Shown piece by piece: positions 30,660-38,422 of a stretch of DNA of 64,000 nt. The stretch is from a virus, in IMG/VR virus record IMGVR_UViG_3300009788_000091, positions 1 through 64,000 of that record. One strand, written 5' to 3'. How positions within the stretch are numbered: the stretch's first letter is position 1; each line of letters opens with the position of its first letter. The notes below the pieces were generated by a model, which worked only from the letters and a program-made list of their open reading frames with translations, had not been told where the DNA came from and made no database searches. Position numbers and translations under genes: made by a program.

Positions 30660-33467
30660 TCATATTACAGAAACCGTTACTGTTCCAGCTATTGGTAATT
30701 CCCTTGTAGCCAAAACTACATCGGCTGATGGAGTTGTTAAAACTACTTTTTTAATATTTACTGGATCGACTTCAAAAATTTCAGCAATGATTACTGAAAA
30801 TGGTATCTCTTGCCCAAATTCCCACCTTTTTGTTACACCATCATCAAATGTTGCTTCAGGATTTAAAAGTGATGTAATTGCATTTTTAATTTGTTCTTCA
30901 TTACCTCCTGTAACAGTTGCAACAACATCGATAATTTTTGGTGTAAAATTGACAATTGTAACTTCATGATTGGATAAAATAATTGGACTAATCCCAAGTA
31001 CTTTATTCCCATTAAAAAAATCAGTTAATTCTGTTCTTTCAGCTTCAGTTAATAAAATTCCACCTTGTCCTACAACAACTAGTTCAATTGTTTTAACTCC
31101 AAAAGTTTCTTCAATTCCTAATGCTCGACTTACAATTTCACTCCCACTAGCAGCAGTAAATTGAGTAGCTAAAAATTCAAAGTCTGGAATAGTAATAGCT
31201 CTACCTCTAGTTCGAAGTGTTGCTGGGCCTTCAATTTTTAATCTTGCTAAATCTTCATCAGTAGAGCCTTCTTTAACTGTAAATCCTTTAGCTTGACGTG
31301 GATTAAAAATTCGGTCAACAAAACTAATTCCACTTTTATTAACTGTGATAGTTTCAGCGCCAACATTTCCATCATTATCGGCACCAATTCGATAAATCGC
31401 TCGTATATTATCGACACCAGCAAGAGGAATTTTACCTCTAGTTCCATCTCCAAATTTTATTGTAGCTTGATCATCAGCGGCGATAGTAACTGTTAAATCT
31501 TTTGATACTGAAGTAGAATTTAGAAAATTTTCTACAATATTCCAAGGTTGAAAACCTGATCCCTCGTTTGCTTCAACAATTAATGTTCCTTCAATAATAG
31601 GATTGAAAGTTAATAAAAATGCTTGATCAGGAGTACCATTTGAACTCGCTAATGGGTCTTCAGCTACAGATTGTCCTTGAACTACAGGTACTAATAAAAA
31701 TTGTTTTCCAGTATCAATTCTTATTCGATCTACATTTGGATTTTTTCCAATTCCAATATTTTCATGAGGGAAAGAAGTTTCGCTTAATCCTAATATTTCA
31801 AATGTCGCATCGTTGCCTGATGGTGCGACTAATCGTACAAGACTTAGACCACCTACAATGGGTGAAGTTAATTTAAGTTGACCGCCACTATCGCTTGCAA
31901 CACTAGAAAGACTTGCATCAACTACAGTTAATGCTGCATTTATATTTGAAACAATTGTACTGATTGTATAAGGAGAACTAACACCTGCATCTCCAGTTAC
32001 ATCAATTTCAGTTTCTGCAAACGCATCAACTTTAATTTTAATATTAAAATTAGATGTATCAAGAGCACTACCATCAAAACCTGTTCCAGTTATACTAGCT
32101 GCTGTTTCGGTAAATTTTGTTACTCGAAATCTTGACCAAGATCCAGCTAAACTATTGACAATAGTTGATATCCAATTTTGTGTTTGATTTTGTGGTAAAT
32201 CAAATGAAACTTTACCATCAGCTGTAAAAAATGAGGTTAAATCATTGGTATTTGCTACTTCATTCCAGACTGATCCAACTACATAAGCTTGTTCATCAAG
32301 ATCAACAACTGCTTGTCCTAAAAGACCTTTAGTTGTAATAATATTTTTTCCACCAGTAAATGTACTTACAACAGTTTCTGATGCACCTGTTGCTGATAGA
32401 ACAACTCGAACAACAGTATCTTTTCTATTACTTGTTCCTAAAAAATCAGTTAAATCAAATTCAAGATTTGATCCAAGATTTGTTACAGAATCAGGTTTAT
32501 CATCATCTAATGTATTATCAAAAAATTCCCAAACCCCTTCAATACCTGAACCAAAAGAATTAAAAACAAATTCTACAGTATCCCATAAAATATCTAGATG
32601 ATTTATATAAATAATATCACCAGCTTTTGGTTTATCATCAAATAAGTCAAAAAATAAACCATCTGTTGATGCTAATCCAACTCGATTTAATCCAAATCCT
32701 CCACTTAAAACATCAAAATTATCAGTAGCACCATCATCTTCAACAATAGAAATTGATTCTACATCTTGGGCTAATGGGATGATTGAAATTATATCAATTC
32801 CATCGTTAATTGCGAATACACGTCCATTAATTTCATCAGCAACAGAATTATTAATTGAATCTGTAATAGCTTGTAAGGTTAAAGCAATGGTTCCGCCTGG
32901 TGTCCATTCAATACCATTTCTAAAATCAACACCCTCAATAGTAAGTTTATCACCACCATCAAAAGCATTATCTTTAATTAAAATTTTACCAGCTGTAAAT
33001 GTGAAAATAGATGTAGGATTATCTGTTGGTGTTATTGTAAAACTTAAATCAGTTTCATAAATAATTTGAGGATTTTCTTCTGTTTCAACTGTAGCAAACT
33101 GTGAATTGATTGGAACAATATTTGTACTAGCAAGAAATACTTTTGAAAATTCTAAGATAACATCAGCTTGAGCAGGTTTAGCCTGGCTCAATCTAACATC
33201 AATTAAAGCTAATTGGCCTTTAACTGATTCTAAAAGCCGTGAAGTAGGTAATAAAGTTTCTGTTGCAGCAATATCCAATAGAACATTGTTTAAATGCGCA
33301 ACTAATGCAAACGCACTTAAAAGCTGGATAAAGGGTTCATTTGGATTTTCATCTGTAATTTCAGGTACAAAAGTTCGTTTAAATTGCAATAATGATCGAA
33401 AAATTTCAGGATAATAAAAGCCAGAAAAATCAAAATCAGGAATTTCTATTATGTCACCATTAGCCAC
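30660..33467 (-). CDS. Baseplate J-like protein (gpJ family)
   Basis: The 935-residue protein begins with a DFDFSGFYYPEIFRSLLQFK segment, continues with a very long beta-rich insertion (about residues 150-600), then the conserved core IKFGDGTRGKIPLAG and DNDGNVGAETITV, and ends in a baseplate_J-type helix/strand region (NEEQIKNAITSLL...). P2 gpJ and T4 gp6 proteins form the wedge iris. It is about three times as long as P2 gpJ because of the insertion. It lies between the gp25-like and gpI-like genes, as expected. Confidence 0.88.
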   Translation of the reverse strand: MANGDIIEIPDFDFSGFYYPEIFRSLLQFKRTFVPEITDENPNEPFIQLLSAFALVAHLNNVLLDIAATETLLPTSRLLESVKGQLALIDVRLSQAKPAQADVILEFSKVFLASTNIVPINSQFATVETEENPQIIYETDLSFTITPTDNPTSIFTFTAGKILIKDNAFDGGDKLTIEGVDFRNGIEWTPGGTIALTLQAITDSINNSVADEINGRVFAINDGIDIISIIPLAQDVESISIVEDDGATDNFDVLSGGFGLNRVGLASTDGLFFDLFDDKPKAGDIIYINHLDILWDTVEFVFNSFGSGIEGVWEFFDNTLDDDKPDSVTNLGSNLEFDLTDFLGTSNRKDTVVRVVLSATGASETVVSTFTGGKNIITTKGLLGQAVVDLDEQAYVVGSVWNEVANTNDLTSFFTADGKVSFDLPQNQTQNWISTIVNSLAGSWSRFRVTKFTETAASITGTGFDGSALDTSNFNIKIKVDAFAETEIDVTGDAGVSSPYTISTIVSNINAALTVVDASLSSVASDSGGQLKLTSPIVGGLSLVRLVAPSGNDATFEILGLSETSFPHENIGIGKNPNVDRIRIDTGKQFLLVPVVQGQSVAEDPLASSNGTPDQAFLLTFNPIIEGTLIVEANEGSGFQPWNIVENFLNSTSVSKDLTVTIAADDQATIKFGDGTRGKIPLAGVDNIRAIYRIGADNDGNVGAETITVNKSGISFVDRIFNPRQAKGFTVKEGSTDEDLARLKIEGPATLRTRGRAITIPDFEFLATQFTAASGSEIVSRALGIEETFGVKTIELVVVGQGGILLTEAERTELTDFFNGNKVLGISPIILSNHEVTIVNFTPKIIDVVATVTGGNEEQIKNAITSLLNPEATFDDGVTKRWEFGQEIPFSVIIAEIFEVDPVNIKKVVLTTPSADVVLATRELPIAGTVTVSVI

Positions 33468-33470
33468 GAT

Positions 33471-33842
33471 TTACCCCTTTGCGAATGATCGTCTGAAAGT
33501 TTCAACCTTATTTGTTTCTAAGTCTACATAACTAACAATTAATGCTACCTCACCTAAAGTATCTTCATCAAATGTAATCGGTGTACTAGGTGCTAATTCT
33601 AATAATCCTAAAAATTGTCCAAAAATTCGTTGCACTTCTCTTTTTGCTTTTCCTCTAAAAGCAGCGTCTTTAATGCTAAAAATGAGATTTGGATTCAATC
33701 CTAAATTCTGAAAAGCATTGTCATCCCCACCTTCAGATAATGCTAATGTGAGCAATTTTTTCTTTTGCTCAGCGCCATTTTTTTCAATAGCTGCCCCTCC
33801 AGATTTATTAACTCCGACTGGAATTTTTAATCCTGTAGCCAT
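33471..33842 (-). CDS. Baseplate wedge protein, gp25/gpW-like
   Basis: The 123-residue protein begins with GLKIPVGVNKSGGAA and contains KKLLTLALSEGGDDNAFQNLG, then RREVQRIFGQFL-like helix and TFDEDTLGEVALIVSYVDLE. The family resemblance is to gp25/lysozyme-like baseplate wedge proteins (GPW_gp25), which contact gpJ and the sheath. It is encoded directly before gpJ, the usual order. It shares one base with the upstream mini zinc-ribbon gene (TAATG). Confidence 0.8.
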   Translation of the reverse strand: MATGLKIPVGVNKSGGAAIEKNGAEQKKKLLTLALSEGGDDNAFQNLGLNPNLIFSIKDAAFRGKAKREVQRIFGQFLGLLELAPSTPITFDEDTLGEVALIVSYVDLETNKVETFRRSFAKG

Positions 33843-34009
33843 TATATAATCTTCCTTTTAATCAATTTTTTATATTTTTGAAATTTTTCCATTTTACAAT
33901 CTTTACAAATATAAACTTTATCCCCATTTTTGCCTTTTAAAATACCAGTGAGTTTTTTAAAATTTAACCCCTTTTCACAATTATAACAATTTCCTAGTTT
34001 ATCATCCAT
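33842..34009 (-). CDS. Second 55-residue zinc-ribbon protein in the baseplate operon
   Basis: ATG 34009 to TAA 33842 encodes MDDKLGNCYNCEKGLNF..., a Lys-rich loop, CKDCKMEKF and a basic tail. The knuckles CYNC (8-11) and CKDC (35-38) are 24 residues apart. It ends in a TAATG junction with the gp25-like gene and starts 9 nt after the Pro-rich gene. Size, spacing and location match the 30478-30645 gene, though the sequences differ. Function unknown. Confidence 0.65.
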   Translation of the reverse strand: MDDKLGNCYNCEKGLNFKKLTGILKGKNGDKVYICKDCKMEKFQKYKKLIKRKII

Positions 34010-34017
34010 ATCTTTTA

Positions 34018-34518
34018 TCATTCAACCCTCACACTTATATCAATATCAATATCTGGAATATCAGGTATTGGTATTGCAGGTAAATCAGGCAGATTTGGAA
34101 AAGGAATGGCCAAACTTGGTGGAAATGGGATGCTTGGTAATCCTAATGATGGCAAAGTTGGTAAATCAAGATCTGGTACATCAAGATCAGATGAAAATTC
34201 AGGTAAATCAAGATCAGGTTGATTTGGCGAATCAGGTAAACTAGGAAATGGTATAGTCAAACTAGGTGGAAACGGAATAGAAGGTAAACCTAATGATGGT
34301 AAACCAGCTATATTAACATCAGGTACATCGAGATCAGATGAAAATTCAGGTAAATCAAGATCAGGTTGATTTGGCAAATCAGGTAAACTAGGAAATGGTA
34401 TAGTTAAACTAGGTGGAAAAGGAATACTAGGTAATTCAAGTATTGGTTGACGAAATTCAAAATTAAAAACTTCATCTTCATCAATTTTTCCAATTGCTGT
34501 TGTTACAAGAGTTGACAC
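34018..34518 (-). CDS. Proline-rich repeat protein in the baseplate cluster
   Basis: The 166-residue product is built of a 49-residue repeat: PSIPFPPSLTIPFPSLPDLP, then NQPDLDLPEFSSDLDVP and a short linker. Two nearly identical copies are followed by a diverged third. A Pro every two to four residues gives extended polyproline-like structure. It ends IDIDISVRVE. It lies between the gp25-like wedge and spike genes, so it could be a flexible tether, a spike accessory or a length-setting rod. The DNA repeat has a 147-bp period. Confidence 0.75.
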   Translation of the reverse strand: MSTLVTTAIGKIDEDEVFNFEFRQPILELPSIPFPPSLTIPFPSLPDLPNQPDLDLPEFSSDLDVPDVNIAGLPSLGLPSIPFPPSLTIPFPSLPDSPNQPDLDLPEFSSDLDVPDLDLPTLPSLGLPSIPFPPSLAIPFPNLPDLPAIPIPDIPDIDIDISVRVE

Positions 34519-34926
34519 TTATTTCACCTTTTTCTTTATTTTTACTAAATCTAATCCAGTTAAATCATCTGATGTAATTTCACCAATATCTGGCGCATCT
34601 TCTAATTTTGCTGGCCCATCTACTCTAGCTTCATCTTGTAATTGAAGTTCTAAAATTTGTCGTTTTAATAATGAAGTAATCGTTGATTTTGGTACACCTG
34701 GATCAAATTCAAGTTCTAATGTTCGATAAACTGGAACCATTTCATATTGAAGTTTATTATCTTTATCCAAAATAGGAACATTTGTATTTGGATCTAATTT
34801 TGGTTTAGGAACATCAGCAATTTTAATTGGATGCCCACCACGTAAAAATTCAAATTTAAATGCAATTTTATTTGTAGCTTGGTTTACATATTTTCTAACT
34901 TGTTTAATTGAATATTTATGTTTCAT
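34519..34926 (-). CDS. Baseplate-cluster protein of unknown function
   Basis: The 135-residue protein has a basic N-terminal half (KYSIKQVRKYVNQATNKIAF), a middle DPNTNVPILDKDNKLQYEMVP, and an acidic/basic tail with LTGLDLVKIKKKVK. It looks like a small alpha/beta domain. It starts in an ATGA overlap with the upstream gene and directly precedes the Pro-rich gene. The position beside spike and wedge genes suggests a baseplate component; no family is recognised. Confidence 0.65.
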   Translation of the reverse strand: MKHKYSIKQVRKYVNQATNKIAFKFEFLRGGHPIKIADVPKPKLDPNTNVPILDKDNKLQYEMVPVYRTLELEFDPGVPKSTITSLLKRQILELQLQDEARVDGPAKLEDAPDIGEITSDDLTGLDLVKIKKKVK

Positions 34927-35198
34927 AAAATTATACCTACTCCTGGTTGTGCGACAATTGGAAATGGGCCTCCTAATGGTCCAGTACCTGTAATCCCATT
35001 GACAAGTGTATTTACTAAAGCATTTATTTGAAAATGTAAAATAACATCTAATGCTACAGCTGTTGCAATTGCATTTGCTAATTTAATTTGATTAGCAGCA
35101 GCAACAGGATCTGCTAAAACTTCAGGAAAATTAGTTTGAAGTTGAGTTTGAAGACTTGCAAACATTGTTGCTGTTAATAATGGTGGATTTAAAGGCAT
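34923..35198 (-). CDS. Small hydrophobic-helical baseplate-cluster protein
   Basis: The 91-residue, Ala/Leu/Asn-rich helical protein ends in a Gly/Pro-rich tail (GITGTGPLGGPFPIVAQPGV). It has no clear membrane topology despite its hydrophobicity; amphipathic helices are more likely. Its start shares one base with the stop of the spike gene. Similar small proteins sit next to gpV-like spikes in other phages; a tip or chaperone role is inferred only. Confidence 0.6.
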   Translation of the reverse strand: MPLNPPLLTATMFASLQTQLQTNFPEVLADPVAAANQIKLANAIATAVALDVILHFQINALVNTLVNGITGTGPLGGPFPIVAQPGVGIIL

Positions 35199-36133
35199 TA
35201 GAGTAAATTCCCTTTCAATTTAATAAATGAAGCAGTCGGCGCTGTAGGTGGAGATAAATCAAATAACGCATAAGTAACTGGAGCAAATGGCGGCCCAGTT
35301 AATCCAACAGCTGATGGATGAAAATGTGTGTCAAATAAAACAGATAAGTTCTGAGAAATAACCGCATTAAAAACAGCAAATTTACCAAGATTTACTGACC
35401 CCGCTTCAATATTTGCAACTCCAGTATTTGCAATAAATTCATCAGTTGAAATAGCTTGAATCGTCCCATCTTTTATAGTTAAAAGATTTCCATCTTTATC
35501 AGACAAAACAACATCGTCTTTTAATTTAAAAAATGATCCATCTTTTGAAACACCTGAAACAGTATTAGTTTCACTATCTAAAAATAAATAAGCACCATCT
35601 TTTCCAATTAATTTAAATGATCCATTTTTATCAATTTGAAATAAAGCGCCTGAATTGTGACGAATCACAATTTGTGGGCTATCTGCTTTATCATCTAAAA
35701 TAATTGAATGTCCTTTTCCAGTATTTAATTCAAATCTTTCTTCACCTTCAGTGTCATCAAACATTAAAATATGACCACTATTGGTTTTCCAGCCCATTCG
35801 TTTTGTATAATTTTTTTTAAATTCTTCAGCAATATCTGCTGATGTTGAATAAACCATACATCGCCATCTTGGTTCTGGTAATTCAACATCAGTAGTATCA
35901 AAACTTCCATCATCCATTTCAATTTCGATTTCTATTTCATCCCCAACTTTAGGGACAAAAAAGAATCCGGCTCCATTAGCTGAAGCATATGGATAACAAG
36001 GAAGTGCAGGAAGTGGGTATTCACCATCAAAAATTGTAGGCGCTTCAAAAAACACACCACCACGAAGTCCAACACCCAAATCTGGATCTGTATTTCGTGT
36101 TACAATTGCATTATGGGTTTGTTTAACAGACAT
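35198..36133 (-). CDS. Baseplate spike protein (gpV/gp5-like)
   Basis: The 311-residue protein has an N-terminal OB-fold-type region (AIVTRNTDPDLGVGLRGGVF...FFFVPKVGDEIEIEIE). A GHILMFDDTEGEERFEL junction follows, then a repetitive beta-helix (GKGHSIILDDK...SGALFQIDKNGSFKLIG...DGSFFKLKDD). This is the plan of the membrane-piercing spike of contractile tails. The C-terminal part contains HFHPSAVG, possibly a metal-binding tip. It follows directly after the hub gene, sharing one base. Confidence 0.88.
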   Translation of the reverse strand: MSVKQTHNAIVTRNTDPDLGVGLRGGVFFEAPTIFDGEYPLPALPCYPYASANGAGFFFVPKVGDEIEIEIEMDDGSFDTTDVELPEPRWRCMVYSTSADIAEEFKKNYTKRMGWKTNSGHILMFDDTEGEERFELNTGKGHSIILDDKADSPQIVIRHNSGALFQIDKNGSFKLIGKDGAYLFLDSETNTVSGVSKDGSFFKLKDDVVLSDKDGNLLTIKDGTIQAISTDEFIANTGVANIEAGSVNLGKFAVFNAVISQNLSVLFDTHFHPSAVGLTGPPFAPVTYALFDLSPPTAPTASFIKLKGNLL

Positions 36134-37548
36134 TAAAAACCTTCTCCCACTCCGCTTGAAATAGTACTACTACGACCACTTTCTTCTTTTTTAACTTTTT
36201 CAAATCTTCGATCAGTTTCACTAATTTCAAATGCTGGCGGTGATTGAACAACTTCATCATCAATTACATTTCTACAATTAAAACTTGTTGAATAAGGACC
36301 ATCTTTTGACATTTTATGAACAACTTTTGTAAAATAATATTTGCCTGAAAGTGTATCACTAATTCCTTCTAGATTATGAACTTGTCTAGATTGAATAACT
36401 TCATTACCCACTAATGAACCACTTCCAGTTACAAAATGTTCTTTTTGTCTTTTGATGAATTCTTGAATTGATTTTCTAGCATCGGATTCTGATTTAAATC
36501 TTTTATGTGGAGGAAATTTAAAACTTCTTCCAAAAGCTTTGAATGCAACTTGAATCCCATCTTTATTAAATGGTGGTTTAGAAAATGCTTTTGCTCCAAT
36601 TCGTGCTTCTTTTAATTCAGCAAGTTGTTTTTGTTCTTCATTCCCAAATTTTTTAAACGGATTAAATGACGATCCACCAACTTTTTTATTTGTTACTAAA
36701 AATATTTCAAAGTCTGTACCTTGGTCATATGCATCCAAAGTCGGATTAAATGATAGTAATGTATTTTTATATGAAAGATCACCTTCATTATATGTAAAAG
36801 TAAATACTTCTCTTTGTTTGGCTAATGCCCCCGGTTGAAAAAATAAAACGAATTTCTTTCGATCAGGATCAAATTTAGAAAATAAATCAAAACCATTTAT
36901 ACCTGCGATCTTTTTTAAAAATTCATAATCACTAACGCCTTTTGGTTGAACTCGGTTAAATAAACCAGCTGTTCTACGAATATTTTCAAATGATCGTGAA
37001 TCTTTAATTTTGATATCAAAACCATTTCTTGACCCAATGATTGAAGCAATTTGACTATCACGAAAATTCTTATAAGAAACTCCACTTCTTGGACGTTTTC
37101 TAGAAGCTTTATAAAGTAAATCAAAACATTCAATACTTAATGTAGGTGGTGAATCCTTTGGAAAATCAGGTTCTTTTTTTACAATAATTCCTGCTCCAAT
37201 TGTAACAAGACTTTTTCCATAACCCATTTTTAATTCAATAATATGCCCTTCAGCAAATAATTTTGAATCTAAAATTGATAACACTTTACCACCACCAAAA
37301 TTATCTATTTGATTACTAAAATTTATTATCAATTTATCAAATTGAGTAGCATTATCTTCATAACTAATTTCACTAATAAAAGTTTTAATTTCTTCAGTAA
37401 TTTGCATTGCCTGAGACCCAATACCAGCTCTAATAAATAATTCATAAACTGGGGTATGAATATCTCTTGGTTTTACTACATTAGAACCAAGTGATTGTGT
37501 TTCAGTAGCTGAAATTTTTCCTTGATTTATTAATGATGTAACGGACAT
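36133..37548 (-). CDS. Baseplate hub protein (gpD/gp27-like)
   Basis: The 471-residue protein contains ELFIRAGIGSQAMQITEEIK, LIINFSNQID, and a LKMGYG segment of the late-control-D/gp27 hub family. A central FRDSQIASIIGSRNGFDIKI segment and a C-terminal KYYFTKVVHKMSKDGPYSTS region follow. The hub trimer joins the tail tube to the spike, and the spike gene follows immediately. The length is somewhat above P2 gpD. A Ser/Gly-rich tail ends the protein. Confidence 0.85.
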   Translation of the reverse strand: MSVTSLINQGKISATETQSLGSNVVKPRDIHTPVYELFIRAGIGSQAMQITEEIKTFISEISYEDNATQFDKLIINFSNQIDNFGGGKVLSILDSKLFAEGHIIELKMGYGKSLVTIGAGIIVKKEPDFPKDSPPTLSIECFDLLYKASRKRPRSGVSYKNFRDSQIASIIGSRNGFDIKIKDSRSFENIRRTAGLFNRVQPKGVSDYEFLKKIAGINGFDLFSKFDPDRKKFVLFFQPGALAKQREVFTFTYNEGDLSYKNTLLSFNPTLDAYDQGTDFEIFLVTNKKVGGSSFNPFKKFGNEEQKQLAELKEARIGAKAFSKPPFNKDGIQVAFKAFGRSFKFPPHKRFKSESDARKSIQEFIKRQKEHFVTGSGSLVGNEVIQSRQVHNLEGISDTLSGKYYFTKVVHKMSKDGPYSTSFNCRNVIDDEVVQSPPAFEISETDRRFEKVKKEESGRSSTISSGVGEGF

Positions 37549-37557
37549 GTATCACCT

Positions 37558-38421
37558 TTAAAGAAAAATTGTTGTTGGCCTATTACGTGAAGCCAATTTT
37601 AAATCCCTTAAGTCTAAATTTTCTGGAGTGTTTTTTAAAGCTATACTCTGTTGTGTAACTCTAATTTGTGAAATTTCATCTGCTTCAATAAGAATAATTT
37701 CATCACCTGGAGTCAATGTAGCTTTGCCAGGTTGAACCCGTCTTAATACATCACCCAATAACGGATCTCCATATTCTTTGTCAGCAATTGATTCAAGAGT
37801 ATCACCATCTTTCACGTTTACTGTTCTACTTTGTGTATGTAAAGACGCGCCTGGAATATTAACAAGGCTTTTTACAGTTGAAGCAATACCAATTCCACCA
37901 GCGATAATTCCAGCACCAAATTTAATTGCGCCAGCTAAATTAGAAGCTGAATCTTTTATTTCATTTTCGGTTGAAGTTTTTTGAAATTGAATATCAACAA
38001 TAGCTCCACGTAAAGCGCCATTTGTTCGAATTTCATCATAACTAATCCGAACACCACGAATAAATCCGACAAATTCTAGATCAGTTCCAATGACTAATTG
38101 AACTTTTGGAGCGCGTTTTAAAGTTGAATCTCTACGTGCAAATCTTTTTAATTCAGCTAATTGTTGATTAATACTTGTAAAAAGATCAGAAGTTTTCCAA
38201 AGTCTAGCAGTAAAACTAATTGTTTCAGCTTCTCCACGAACCCATTGAAATGCTGGTGTAGATTTATTAATTGTAGTGGTTTCTCCTAAAAAAGCACCAA
38301 TAGTTTCTTCTAAATTTTGGGCAATAAAATCACCTTCAAACTCAGTTTCAAAGCCTGAATCCAGTCCGATGATTTTAAAAGTTTTTGAACTAAACCCTAA
38401 AAGTTCACCAATAAAACCCAT
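37558..38421 (-). CDS. LysM-containing tail/baseplate protein
   Basis: The 287-residue protein has an N-terminal region with FKIIGLDSGFETEFEGDFIA and a WVRGEAETISFTARLW segment. A Gly/Ala-rich linker leads to a C-terminal LysM domain (VKDGDTLESIADKEYGDPLL...LTPGDEIILI). Contractile phages encode such proteins between tape measure and hub (gp53/XkdP-like), where LysM packs against the tube or hub rather than degrading peptidoglycan. Order and spacing here are the same. Confidence 0.85.
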   Translation of the reverse strand: MGFIGELLGFSSKTFKIIGLDSGFETEFEGDFIAQNLEETIGAFLGETTTINKSTPAFQWVRGEAETISFTARLWKTSDLFTSINQQLAELKRFARRDSTLKRAPKVQLVIGTDLEFVGFIRGVRISYDEIRTNGALRGAIVDIQFQKTSTENEIKDSASNLAGAIKFGAGIIAGGIGIASTVKSLVNIPGASLHTQSRTVNVKDGDTLESIADKEYGDPLLGDVLRRVQPGKATLTPGDEIILIEADEISQIRVTQQSIALKNTPENLDLRDLKLASRNRPTTIFL

Positions 38422-38422
38422 T

